From NCBI GenBank assembly GCA_004519485.1, contig CP038116.1:1-64000 (forward strand): a DNA stretch of 64,000 nucleotides, written 5' to 3'. Origin of the DNA: Nannochloropsis oceanica. Its lineage: Eukaryota; Sar; Eustigmatophyceae; Eustigmatales; Monodopsidaceae. Numbering within the stretch: the stretch's first letter is position 1; each line of letters starts with the position of its first letter. Positions 23,138 through 34,555 of this stretch are shown here, one piece after another. The translations under genes and the position numbers were made by a program. A model generated the notes under the pieces. That model saw nothing but the letters and a program-made list of their open reading frames with translations. It was not told the origin of the DNA and ran no database searches.

Positions 23138-23552
23138 GCTCCCGCTGGCGGTGATGCTCCTGTAGCTGCTAATCCCTGTGTGGATGTACGTCTGTGCCGC
23201 GTTGTGTCGGTGGAGGTTGAGAGGATGGATGGAGAGGCTCGGCTACACGGGTCGTCGCTCAAGCGATGACGGCAAGGAGAAGGAATTCTTTTATGACTTC
23301 ACATGCAACCGAAACAACAGACACACGAAGCGTACCACACCCTTTGCACAAGCGTACTTGCAAGGGTATTAGGGTGCATCAACAATGTGAATATGATAAT
23401 GCATCTGCGTTGCCTTGTTGCAGCGGGGCTCTCTTGCTTGCTTGCCGTCTCTTCGACGGCTTAGCTTGAAGGACTTCCACAACCCACCATTTACACGGTT
23501 TCACACACCTCGCACCCGAACAGGAGTACACGTTATCGTTTTATTTTGAAAC
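23138..23552. promoter_or_regulatory. Shared divergent promoter region, PPR gene and MBF1
   Basis: The 415 bp between the two start codons is free of CCCT/GGGA tracts. No clear TATA box is seen at a fixed distance from either start. It must hold both promoters unless untranslated first exons lie elsewhere. Confidence 0.5.
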
Positions 23553-24530
23553 ATGGCGGACGCTGGGTGGACGACTGTGGCGGCCAAGCCCAAGAAGAAG
23601 CCGACTGCCGGAGGACCGAAACCTGCGGGTGTAGCGCAGCCCTGGCAATCTCGCCCTGCGCCGTCTGCTTCTACGTACACGGGTGGGGGATCAGCGTCGT
23701 CGGCCAAGAAATGTAAGTGACTGTATAGAGAGGGCGAAGGAAGATTGGACAGCGGCCGTGGAACATACCGTGTTGGTTTCGTGGAGTCGCGAAAGCTTCC
23801 TCTCGCACCTCTGACCGTGGGTCTATTTTCCCCATCTCTCCTCCCTCCTTCAACCCTCCACAGTCTCGGCGGGCGAGAACAAGAGCGCACATACCAATAC
23901 AGGCGCCAACCTGAGGAAGCTTGAAGAGGAGACGGAGGACTTCCATGGTACGTTGATAATCGAAGAGTGTCAAGGGAGGGAGAGATGAGGGAAAATAGGA
24001 GGAAGTTGAGTGGTTGGAAGGGGAAGGCGGTCGATGCGCGGAGAGAAGGCCCCCCATGTGCCAGTGCATGTCTTAATAGGTCATTTGAATCCTTATGCAT
24101 GCAAGGTGCCGCATGTCCGACTCTTTATTTCAATGCGCGCGCCTTAGTCCCGCTACGACTTGCCATTCAATTCCCCCACCCCTCCCTCCCTCCCTCCCTC
24201 CCTTCCCCCCCTTTCCTCAGTCGCCCGCGTCGATCGCTCCTTCTCCGTGGCCCTGGCACAAGCACGCATGGGCAAGGGACTCTCCCAAAAGGAGCTGGCC
24301 ACAAGAGTGTGCGAAAAACCCAGTGTCATCAACGACTACGAAAGGTGCGACCTCTCCCTCCATCCCTCCCTCCCTCAAATGTCATTGGCCTGTATCATGA
24401 CTTACCCTCCTCCTTCCTCCCTCCCTCCCCCCCCTCTCCCTTCAGCGGCCGGGCCATTCCGAATCCCAACATCATCAACAAGCTCGATCGGGCCCTCGGC
24501 GTGCATTTGCCTCGAGGCAAGAAGAAGTAG
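23553..24530 (+). CDS. MBF1: Multiprotein-bridging factor 1 (transcriptional co-activator)
   Basis: Four exons (23553-23712, 23864-23947, 24221-24344, 24446-24530) give 150 residues, the family's usual size. The product begins MADAGWTTVAAKPKKKP, has ENKSAHTNTGANLRKLEEET (family N..A..T.....KLDRETE), then the Cro/C1-type helix-turn-helix ARMGKGLSQKELATRVCEKP, followed by SVINDYESGRAIPNPNIINK and a basic GVHLPRGKKK end. MBF1 links basic-leucine-zipper or nuclear-receptor-type activators to TBP and also acts at stalled ribosomes. All landmark residues are present. Confidence 0.95.
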
Positions 24531-25001
24531 AGGGAGGGCGGGAGGAGGAAGGAAGGAAGAGGGGAGGGAGGGATAGGCGGAGGGATGTGAGAGAAGAGAG
24601 ATAATGAAGCACGAAGGGCGGCAGCCGCTGCAACAATAAAGGGGAAGAAGAAGAAGAAGAGGGAAACAGGACACAAAGAAAGAAGCTTAAGAAGAAGAAA
24701 AAGCAGAAGCAGCAGAAAGATGCAGAAGATGAAGAAGCGACAGAGGGAGAGACTTCATAATAGTAATTAAGTGAACAATCCCATCCCTCCCCTCTTCTAA
24801 AGTCCCTCCCTTGCCCTCTTCATCCGCCCTTCCCCTGCCTCCCCCTCACTTTCCACCTCCACTCGTCCCCTCCCTCCTCCTCACTCCTCACCTCCACTCG
24901 TCCTTCTCGATTCTTTGTGATTACCTTCCACCTCCTCCTTCTACTACTTTTCCTCCTCCCACCCCCTTCCCTCCCTCCCTCCCTCCCTCTTTCCTTCAAG
25001 C
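24531..25001. other. Tail-to-tail intergenic, MBF1 and RRM genes
   Basis: It holds a purine-rich block with GAA repeats (24640-24750) followed by a pyrimidine-rich block (24780-24995). No gene is seen. Confidence 0.55.
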
Positions 25002-28000
25002 CTACTGCTGCGACTGTCCGGCGTCCATGAGGTTCAGACGGAGGTATCGCCGCCTTCCGTCCTTCTCTATCAACTGCCCGTCCAGTGCCACGGCCTTCTC
25101 CGCCATCTAAGGAGGGAGGGAGGGAGGGAGGGAGGGAGGGATAGAAGGTGAATGCCGAGAAATCCTTGCAACATCGTGAGTGAATCAACCGCTCCCTCCC
25201 TCCCTCCCTCCCTCCCTCCCTCCCTCCCTCCCTCCCTCCCTACCTCCTTAGTGTCGAACGCCAGATAGGCCGTTCCGATCTTCGTTCTGGGAAGAGCGAT
25301 CTTGTCCAGGCCCGTCACGTCCTGAGGGAGGGAGGGAAGGGAAGGAGGAAGGAAGGAAGAAAGGAAGGGAGGGAGGGAGGGAGGGAGGGAGGGATAGACG
25401 GGTCAGTTTCGGAGATCGTGCATGGAATTCAAAACAGGACAAAGAAAGGAAACAAAAAAAAGGGAGGGAGGAAGGAAGGGAAGGTAGAAAGGAAGGAAAG
25501 AAGGAAGGAAAGAAGGAAGGAAGGAAGGAAGGGAGGGAGGGAAGGTTGCACTGAAGCCTACGTTTTCCGCGAAAAAAGCCGCGAGGTCGCTGCTGGTGAT
25601 ATCGAAGGGCAGGTTTCCACAATACACCCGATTCTGCCATGGCTTATCGCGGACTAGCGCCTGCCCTCCTTCCCTCCCTTCCTCCCTCCCTTCCTCCAAC
25701 CCGCCCTCGGGGGAGGAGAGGGTGACGCGTTCAGTCGCCTCCTTCATGTAAACCACGCGCTCTCGGAGAGAGAAGGAGGAGATGGAGAGGGCCTGGGCGT
25801 AGGCAACGTCATCGTGGATGTTGAGGTAGGCAATACCTGGGGAGGAGGGAGGGAGGGAGAGTAAATGGGCGGTTGGTGGGGTGGCCATGTGGGGGAAGAA
25901 GAAGGTGAAAGGAGAGGAAGGAAGGAAGGGAGGAAAGGAGGGAGGGAGGGAGGGAGGGAGAGAGGGAGGGGCTCACCGATGTTTTTTTCCGGGTTGGCGC
26001 GATAGGGCGGCATGAAAACGTTGCTAATGGGCAGGTCTGCGTCGAGGGAGGGAGGGAGGGAGGGAGGGAGGGAGGGAGAAGAGCCTCATAAGTCAACTCA
26101 GCATCCACAACATATGTCCCCTCCTTCCTCCCCCTTTAGCGCCTTAAGCCTGCAGTACGGTCTCCCTTTCCCCCCTCCCCAAATCCCACCCTCCCTCCGC
26201 CTCACCTAGGGCTTCCAGTGCCGCCGTAAGCTCCTCCAGCGTGGCTTCAAACGGGAGGCCACTCAACCGTAATCTATTTTTCTTCACAACCATATTTCCC
26301 TGCCTCGCCCTACTCCCTCCCTCTCCCTTCCCCTGCTGCTGCGACTGCTGCTGCGGCTGCTGCCCCCCGCCCTGCGACCGGAAAGTGCCCTTGAGGTAGA
26401 GAGTGATGTCCAGCCACCTGCCGCTCATCTCACACCCGTCCCGTGTCAGGGCCTGAGGGAGGGAGGGAGGGAGGGAGGCCGGTGAATGGAATTTCCCCCA
26501 AGGCACAGAGGGAGGGAGGGAAGGAGGAGGGGAGGGACGAGAAACACCCACCTCTGCAGCACTTCCCGGCTCCTTGAAGGTGACGTAGGCGATGCCGTTG
26601 CGATCGTGAGAGATAATGACCGATTCGACCTCCCCGAAGAGGCCCGTGAAGTAGGAAGATAGGTCGTCAGGGGTGGCGGCGAAAGGCACCTAGGATGGGA
26701 GGGAGGGAGGGAGGGGGGCGATGAGGAGAGATGAGCAGGGGAGGAGAGGAAGGAAGGGAGGGAGGGGCGGGAGGGAGGGAGAGAGGGAAGGGAGGGGAGG
26801 AAGGGACGGGAGGGAGGGCGAGCTTGCCTACCCCTCGGATCTTGATGGTCTTGCACAAGGCGGGATCTACGCATTGCTCGACCTGGGATTTGAGGAGTGA
26901 GAGATGAAATGGATGATGAATTAAGCCTATCAGGTGCGAATTAAGCCTCCCCAGTCACCGAGGCACCATCCCCTTTTCTCCTTCCCGCCAAAAAATCTTT
27001 CCTACCCTTCTCATGCTTCCTGCCTCCCCCCCTTCCTCCCTCCCACCCTCCCTCCCTCACCGCCACCCATCGACCCAAAATCTTCTGCCCGTTCAACGCG
27101 GCGACCGCTTTCTTCGCCTCCTCCTCTGACGACAGCTTAATGATGCCGATACCCTTGGTCTCGCCTTGAGGAGGGAGGGAGGGAGGGAGGGAGGGCGGGA
27201 GGGAGAGAGTGAGGGAGGGGAAATGGAATGGAGGTGAGTGGATGCAGAAGTCGGTACATAGACCTCGCTCCACACATACAACGAACAGCATCACTCCAAA
27301 TCAACTCCACCACCTACTTCCACTAATTGTCCTTCCCCCATTCCCTCCCTTCCTCCCTCCCTCCCTCCCTCCCTCCCTCCCTCCCTCCCTCCCTCTCTCC
27401 CTCTCTCCCTTCCTTACCTGCTCGCTTCGTGTTCTCCGGGGCCATGGGCAACAATAATGACTGCACGTCAAAGCCGTGCAGGAAAGTGCGGACATCCGAC
27501 TCAACCGCCGCATAGGGGAGACCTGATAAGAGGAATTGGACGAGAAAGAGAAGGCGGGGTGGATATGTGCACGGAGGCGGGAGGGAGGGGGGGGAATCCG
27601 GGGAGGGGAAAGACGGAGAGAGATCAAAGGTAGTGACAATATAAGAAGCAAATATAGATTCTCATCATCCACGAGGGTAAGATTGCTCGCTTTTTTATCA
27701 TATCTCCCCACCTGTCCCCCTTCCCTTACAATCCTCTCGCCCTTTATTTCGTCCTCTCCCTTCCTGCCTACCTTCAAGCAGCACCCAAGGACCGGAGGGC
27801 TTGGGAGATGAAGGACGGCGTCGCGCCGGCTGCTGCTGCTCCTGCTGTCGCTCCTGCTCCTGCGCCACCGGCTGCTCCTGCTGCTGTGCTGGTGCGGGTG
27901 CTTCGTCGATGGCGGAGGAGAAAAGCTGTGTTGTTCTCATGGTGGTTGCAATTGTCATAGGGCTGGGGTTGCTGCGGCAGGCACGGGGGGCAGCAGGAAA

Positions 28001-28096
28001 GAGGAAAGCAGAGACCGAGGTCGTACCCAAAAGGAACAGCAGGAGGGACCCTAATGAAGCCGCGGCCCGTCTTCTACTGCTTTGAAAGAGTGCCAT
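25002..28096 (-). CDS. Plastid-type multi-RRM RNA-binding protein
   Basis: Ten exons chain in phase: 28096-27772, 27522-27418, 27164-27061, 26882-26832, 26689-26552, 26452-26206, 26036-25977, 25836-25562, 25321-25244 and 25106-25002; the product has 495 residues. The start MALFQSSRRR is followed by a hydrophobic core (LGSLLLFLLGTTSVSA) and then FLFPAAPR: a signal peptide with Phe right after the predicted cleavage site, the hallmark of plastid import in algae with red-derived complex plastids. RRM-like units follow, with RNP1-type strands KGIGIIKLSS, GIAYVTFKEP, GIAYLNIHDD and GTAYLAFDTK, and RNP2-type RVYCGNLPF and RLRLSGLPF. The arrangement resembles hnRNP F/H-like quasi-RRM proteins. A plastid RNA-processing or translation role is inferred. 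An alternative in-frame ATG lies at 28120. Confidence 0.83.
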
Positions 28097-28406
28097 GATA
28101 GCGCTGTGGTGGGTGGCCATGCGTATGCGCATATGTGAGAGGGGTGCGTTTGGGTGATATCCTTGGTGAGGATTCCAACGGGTTGACCTCCCCACCCCAG
28201 ACACAACCAGACAAGAAAACATATCACAAACACTCCGCAAAAAGCACCTGCACAGCCGCAATGCATCGCACGACCAAACATTAGGTCCATACGCTCCCTG
28301 TAAGACAGCAACTCAGGAATGTCAGCCTCGCTTGCGGCTGCTTCTGTTCGCCGTTGTCTTACAGCCGCTCTACCTATTCACAGACACAGACCTTGCGGTT
28401 AAAAGA
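28097..28406. promoter_or_regulatory. Shared divergent promoter region, RRM gene and TTC4-like gene
   Basis: About 310 bp separates the two chosen start codons. It is free of tract repeats. No TATA box stands out. Confidence 0.5.
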
Positions 28407-30564
28407 ATGACTAGCCTCCCGGCGTCGTCCACTATGCCCTCCTCCTCCTCAGTGCCGGAGTGTGACGATTCGCCTTTCCTGGTCGGCAGCAAAATCACGC
28501 CAGGCTACGGCGGGATCAACCAAGCCTTGACCGAGGGGAAAGGATGGTCTGACGAGGACGTGCTGGCATATGCAAAGACGATTGGGGACAACCACCCCAT
28601 GTTTGCCGAAACTGTAGAGGTTTGTGACATAAATATATTTGCCAAAGCCCTTGCCATTTCACACACCCCTTTCCCTGTCATCTCATTTTCGCCTTTCTCC
28701 CCTTCCTCCCTGCTCCGATCTGTCATTTATTTCCAATCCAGGAAATGGATCCCGCCATGGTGGAAGCAATGCAGGCTATCAAATTCGACGGCAAGGACTT
28801 CAAGCAGCTAGCCATTCAAGCCAAGAGTAAGGAGAAAGAGGAGGAAGGAAGGAAGGAAGAAGGGAGAATGGAAGGGAGGGAAGTAAGGCTGGGAATGCGC
28901 GACGGTACCAGCACCTCTCGCCATCCCCCTCTCCGTATTGCTTTTCCTTCTTCTCTTTCCACTCCATCCGATTCTCCACTGTACTGCGACTTCTCCTACC
29001 CATCTCTTTCACTCCCTTCACTTCTCTCCCTCCCTCTTTCAGACCACGGGAATGACCTTTTCAAATGGGGCAAGAAAAACCCGGCACAGTACAGCAACTG
29101 CATCCCCTCCTACAACGAAGCCGAGACATACGCACTCTCCATCCCTCTCATGGGTTCCCAAAAAACGGTTCAGGAAACGAAGAAGAAAGGAGGGCAGGAG
29201 AGCGAAAACGGAAAAGGAGGAAAGGAGGAGGAGGGGGAGGAACGGGCGGTAGTAGAGGAGGAGGAGGAGGAGGATGAGAGCAAGTGCCTGTCGAAGGAGG
29301 ACAAGGCATTGCTCGTTTCTCAAATATACGCCAACCGAGCCATGGCTCACATGATGCTCAAGTACGTACATGGGAGAGAGAATTTACGTCCCTTCCTCCC
29401 TCCCTCCCTCCCTCCCTCCCAACTCCTCCTTGTCACTCAAGCCCCCTCCTTCTCCTTCGTCTCCTCCTCCTTTCCCATCTATTCATTCTCTCTAGGAATT
29501 ACCGTTCCTGTAAGCAGGACTGCGACCGCGCTCTCTTCCACCTCCCATCCAACGTCAAGGCTCATTACCGCAAGGCTCGTGCTTACCACGCCCTCGGCCA
29601 CTACGCCGAAGCCATCAACGCCTGCACTGCCGGGCTCGTTCATTGTCCGCCCTCCTCTTCATCGCGGCCTTTGAAGTGCGGTGATAAGAACCCTCCCATT
29701 TTTACCTCTTCCTCCAGCCCTCCTTCCCTCCCTCCTTCGGCCGAGGACGAGAGTCGAGCCCTCCTCCTCGCGCTCCGTGAAAAGAGCGTGAGGCTCCTTA
29801 AGGTGCAACTCCAGAAGGAAACCGACCGTATCGCAGCGAGAGAGGGGCGGAAGGTGGGAAGGAGGAAAGGATTGAAGGAGGCATGGGCCATAAGCCGAGA
29901 GAGAGAAATCAAGCTCGGAGAGCCCTACTGGAACGAAGGAGGGCGGGGAGGGGGGGAGGCAAGGAGGCAAGTCGAAGCTCTACCACGATGGACTGAGGGA
30001 GGAAGGGCGCTGTGGCCGCTGCTGTTACTCTACCCGGAGTATTTGACAAGCGATTTCGTCGAGGCGGTGGACGAGGAGGAAATGCTGGCACTGACATTGG
30101 CTGAGGTCTTGCCAGAGGACGAGGAGGGGGAGGGAGGGGCGGCGCCATGGGATAAGAGGAGGGATTACAGGTGTTCACAGGTGGAGATGTATTTTCAGGC
30201 GATGAGGGAGGGAGGGAAGGAAGTGGAGGTGTTGGGGACTGAGGAGGAGTATCTCAGGTCGGTGGAGCGGTTTTATGGTTTGTGTGGGGTAGGTGGGGAT
30301 GACTATATGGGGGAGGAGGCGAGGGAGAAAAGGGAGGAGGAGCTGGAACAGAAGAATGTGTGGAAGGACCGGGGAGAGTATTGGGTGAATGTTCATGTGG
30401 CGTGTTCACTGATGGACGTGCTGAAGCATCCGGATTGTGTGGTGCCGGCAACATGTCCGACGTTGCATGTGTTTGTCAGGGGGTCTCAGGCGCATCAAGC
30501 TTTTTTGAGAGATACTGAGGGAAGGATCCGCGACTTGCTACCCAAGGAATTAATTGCCATGTGA
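28407..30564 (+). CDS. TTC4/CNS1-like TPR co-chaperone of Hsp90/Hsp70
   Basis: Four exons (28407-28619, 28742-28826, 29043-29361, 29496-30564) give 561 residues. The TPR core is recognisable: HGNDLFKWGKKNPAQYSN, then IYANRAMAHMMLKNYRSCKQ and DCDRALFHLPSNVKAHYRKA, followed by ARAYHALGHYAEAINACTAG. Acidic inserts split the helices. The C-terminal part has LWPLLLLYPEYLTSDFVEAV, matching the TTC4/Cns1 C-terminal domain pattern (P.YP....DFI..), and EYWVNVHVACSLMDVLKHPD. Cns1 and TTC4 are essential Hsp90 co-chaperones; the C-terminal domain of Cns1 supports elongation-factor 2 folding. A weaker upstream start at 28332 is in frame. Confidence 0.85.
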
Positions 30565-31242
30565 GGATTTGAAGCGTCGAGATCTGACACGTGGAAAGGA
30601 ATGTGAATAACGGAAGCGTATATATACATGTGTGTGTACATTCTGGGGAGGAAGATGTTGGTGGTCTCTTGGGCTTTTGTCGTCGGATCTTTCTTTACTG
30701 ATGTATTTTGAACTACTTATACCGCACCTTTGCGTGATTGCCATTCTCATGCGTAATAAAAAAATATCGAGACGAATCTTAAATAATACGATAGAAACGT
30801 GGTCGGGTGCAGGACAGTTGCTTTTGGCATCCGCCTAGGTTACGCACGCTTTTAGACGTTCATAAGTTTGGTCAACTTGAGGTTTGTAAGCATGAAAGAG
30901 CTCAAAGGAGATACCGTACGATTTCAGAATAAGCCTCGATGTGATATGTAAATGTTGGTATGCGCAGACTGGCCTTCCTAACACTCACGTGATGATCTGT
31001 GCATCTTCGCCAAGACCGGGACGTTCGCCACAAAGGTGCTCAGCCTGCTGTATGGTAGGTAAGACTTCAGAGCACTTTAACAGATATTACATGGAAGTGA
31101 GGAAATAAATGCCAAGATGAAAGTTAGATCTGGAACATTGTGAAAGCAAAGGCGAAACTAGTGGATTGCTCTTATTCTTTGATTTTGTGATAATTATACA
31201 TACATCACCCACAAATAAGGAAGTGCGCGAACGTTTGCAGAT
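30565..31242. other. Intergenic, 3' side of the TTC4-like gene
   Basis: No gene is supported; there are no tract repeats. The sequence is more AT-rich than the flanking genes, with AATAAA at 30756-30761. Confidence 0.5.
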
Positions 31243-31894
31243 GTACGTGTCGACAGGAGTAAACTTTGCGAGGTGCCTGCTCTTCAAGCTTCGAATGGTT
31301 GCGTTTAAAAAGAGGCAGGAAATTTTAGTGATCATTGTCGAGGAGTGCGATGATGGGCGGCGCGAGTTTCAAGAATTTCGCGTCAAGCCTCACATTCCTT
31401 TGCAACCGACTGACAGTGTCCTCGAGATCCTAAAAGAGGCAGGCGGACAATACGCACGGAGTACAGAGCAGGACCATTACTACTCTGCTAGTATATAGAA
31501 CCCTATAAATGTCGATATATCGGTGCTCTATAAAGGCAATGTCTACCTATGTCAGGAGAAGAAAAGTCGCACGCGCCTGGCGGAAGAGTTGGAGATGTTG
31601 CCTTTATAGAGCACCGATATATCGACATTTATAGGGTTCTATATACTAGCAGAGTAGTAATGGTCCTGCTCTGTACTCCGTGCGTATTGTCCGCCTGCCT
31701 CTTTTAGGATCTCGAGGACACTGTCAGTCGGTTGCAAAGGAGTGTGAGGCTTCACGCGAAATTCTTGAAACTCGTGCCGCCCATCATCGCACTCCTTGAC
31801 AATGATCACTAAAATTTCCTGCCTCTTTTTAAACGCAACCATTCGAAGCTTGAAGAGCAGGCACCTCGCAAAGTTTACTCCTGTCGACACGTAC
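31243..31894. repeat. Long inverted repeat: two 297-bp arms around a 58-bp spacer
   Basis: The left arm is 31243-31539 and the right arm 31598-31894, with about four mismatches between them. Each arm carries the same 82-codon open frame reading outwards-in to a stop, beginning STGVNFARCLLFKLRM and ending DHYYSASI. Three of the four differences change the amino acid (E/K, R/H, I/T), so the frame does not look conserved. TATA-like strings (TATATAG, CTATAAA) lie near the centre. No known family is recognised. The structure resembles a foldback element or a recent inverted duplication rather than a gene pair. Confidence 0.9.
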
Positions 31895-31944
31895 GTGATT
31901 TTTAATTTTTATTTATCGTACATGACCAAAACGTCAGCTCTCAA

Positions 31945-33777
31945 TCAAGCGACTTGTCTTTCCTCCTCTCTTTCCGCCTCCTTTTCCTGCTCATTCCCCA
32001 CTGCTGCCATCACCTTCATCCCCTCTGCTTCAGACGCTTCCGCCACATTCGAAGATTCTGTTGTCGTTGTCCCCGCCGTTACACTTGCTCCCTTTACTGC
32101 TACAGTTACTGCTGCTGCAGCAGCAGCCTGTTCTTCCAGCCTTCGCTTACGTTCCGATGCCGCAGCTCGCATGCGCGCCAAGACATCCCCCTCCTTCACT
32201 TTTGTTGCCGATCCTGCTGCTGTTGTTGCCGCTGCTCCTCCTGCTCCTTTTCCCCCATTCCCTGCACCTCCCGATCCTGCGCCCCAAACGCCCATGAACA
32301 AAGACGATGGTTTCCCTGCAGCTGCTGCTCCTGTTCTTGTTCCTGCTCCTGCTCTTGCTACTCCTCCTGCTCCGGCTACTCCTGCTCCCGCGGCTGCTGG
32401 CGGTTTAAGCACCTGAGGAAGGAAAAGTTTGTATTTTCTGTCGGCTGGGATGGAGAGACGCATGTTGGCATCGAATTCATAAGCGGCGACTGCGCGCTCG
32501 GCAGCACTACGTTCATCGAAGATGATCGTGGCTGTGTTGCCCTGTAATATAGTAGGTAAAAAGGAGGAAAGGGGGGAGGGAGGGATGGAACGTGAGGGGG
32601 GTAAGAAAGCAAAGTTAAATATAAATGACGCGAGGATTGGGTGATGACACTCCCGCTACCAATCTCTCCTTCCTTCCAATCCTTCTTTGCTCACCTTAAT
32701 CCCCGTCATCTCTACTCTCTTGATCGGGCCAAACCTCACAAGGAGCTGATACAGGCTTTCGTCCGAATGCGATTCCGCCAGAGTACTCCTCTTCCACTTG
32801 GCTTTCACTTCCGTCGATGTCCCAATCCCCAACGCCGCCGCTGCTGCTGCCGCCGCCGAAGCTGCTACCGCTGCGTCTCCTGCCTTCCCTTCCTCTACTT
32901 GCTCCGGTTCTTCCTCCGGCCCGTCATGCATCTCCTTCCCCTCTCTTTGGGTCGTCGCTCCCCCATTCCCCCCTTTCTCCTCCTCCTCTTTTGCCCGCCG
33001 AAACACAGCCGCCGCTGCTGCCTCGTTGCTTTTGTGCATTAATTCCTCTATTCTTCGTGCCTCTGCCTCCCTTTGCGCCAGACCAACCTTCCTCAACTCA
33101 TCCAGCACATGGGCATTGATCCCTACCCCCTTCCCTCCTCCCCCCCCCCCCTCCTCCTGCTCCTCCTCCTGATGTTCTTTGCATTCGAGCTTTCTCCCTC
33201 TCCCCTGCTTCTCTGGCCTCCAAATCACTCTTGAATCTTTTGCGTTGCGCATCCATCTCCGCGAATCGTTGCGTGTGCCTCTTCTCCCTTGCCGCTTCCC
33301 TTTTCTTTTTCATGGAAAGCTTGGAGCGTTTATCATCGTCCGCTAAATAAATCTTGGCCTTATTTACAAGCATAAAGCGATCGGCGGCCTTAGGATCGCC
33401 TTGGTTCTTATCCGGGTGATATTTGAGAGCTAGTTTCCTATAGGCTGTACAGTGGAGGGGAAGGAGGGATGAAGAGAGGAAAGAAAGGGGGATATGAGGT
33501 GGTCGGCAGTAGGTAAGGTGTTGGAAGTTGGTAAAAAGAGGCGTCCTGAGAGAAGCCTAGAAATACACGTGTTGTATGATACACATATAGATAAGCAAGG
33601 GCGAGCTAATAGGTAATGAAGTGGTAGAGAAAGATGATGATCATCCCCATTCACCCGAAGCACCACATATACACACGTACCATCCTTTACGTCGTCCGCC
33701 GTCGCATCCCACGAAAGCCCCATGACTTCGAACCAATCCTCCCGTTTCTCGTCGTCATCCATCTTGGCGCCTGCCAT
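31945..33777 (-). CDS. DNAJC17-like protein: J domain plus C-terminal RRM
   Basis: Exons 33777-33681, 33444-32695 and 32541-31945. The J domain reads [20 protein letters not shown] then [20 protein letters not shown], with the HPD triad intact, and a Lys/Arg-rich helix ([16 protein letters not shown]) follows. The C-terminal RRM spans the last intron: [20 protein letters not shown] and [20 protein letters not shown], after a spacer rich in Glu and Ala. DNAJC17 and its yeast relative Cwc23 work with the spliceosome. Oddity: the J-domain frame and the RRM frame differ by one base; the sum of exon lengths is one too many. The most likely place is the 12-base C run at 33140-33151. It may be a sequencing or assembly error. 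Confidence 0.82.
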
Positions 33778-34555
33778 TGTTCTAAGTAGCCCGTGTGGTG
33801 TGTTATGATTTGCCCTATGGGATGGGGGCTCCAGTAGGGGAGGAGGTAAGGGTACAGACTGGTTCCAACGGCAATTAGCTCAGTTGACTTGTTTGGCACT
33901 CCCTAAGCTTCCTGTCTGGATAGGTAATGGAAGACAGTGTGTGAGTGAGTTAGCGGATGATGTGTGTGGAAATGCGATCGAAACGTCCTCTTGCTGGAGC
34001 CAACGGCCGCCGGAGCTTCGTCGCCTTTTTTGTTCTCCGTTAATCACTTGTCTTCTTGACCATGCGTTCTTTCGTACATTTATGCGGCCCAGGATGATCA
34101 GGCTATAACATAGGCAGCCAACTCATTGCCATTGTGAGACTGGTAAAAAGACGCAATTTGCGCCACATTCCTTCTTATCCATTCGCCTTTCCCTCTCCCT
34201 CTACCGTTCCCCGAAAATATATGACAAGGGAGGGCACTGGATGTCTGTTTCCCAGGCGCAAAAGCAGCACTTGGAGGCTATGACATATTATTTTGTGAAA
34301 GAAAGTGCTGTGACGGCCAAGGCACGAAGGCGGCAGAAACAAGGAGAAAGCCAATTCGACGTCCATGTTGACGGTAACAGGTATCGCAACGGCGAGCAAA
34401 ACAAGAAGCAAAACAAGACACGCATTGAAAACGAAAATTCCCACGTTTTAAACATTATTACTTCCCCCCACGGTGTAGGGTATCCCATGGACGTCTTTCC
34501 CCGCTCTCTTATTAGTCTCTGCCTTCCCCCCTCCCTACTTCCTTCCCACACCCCC
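33778..34555. other. Intergenic between the DNAJC17-like gene and BOP1
   Basis: This is the upstream region of the DNAJC17-like gene and the downstream region of BOP1. No tract repeats and no supported gene are seen. A plus-strand frame from ATG 34241 (MSVSQAQKQHLEAM..) shows no family and is left out. Confidence 0.5.

Noticed and set aside
31639-31890. Mirrored 82-codon frames in the inverted repeat as two real genes
   Set aside because: No family is recognised, the frames lack a convincing start, and the few differences between arms mostly change amino acids.
33870-33960. tRNA-like A box (TAGCTCAGTTG) at about 33876
   Set aside because: No matching B box or T-arm (GGTTCGANTCC) and no foldable acceptor stem follow.
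34175-34444. Minus-strand frame with a signal-peptide-like start (GIFVFNACLVLLLVLL)
   Set aside because: It begins at GTG, has no ATG before the hydrophobic part and no recognisable downstream domain.
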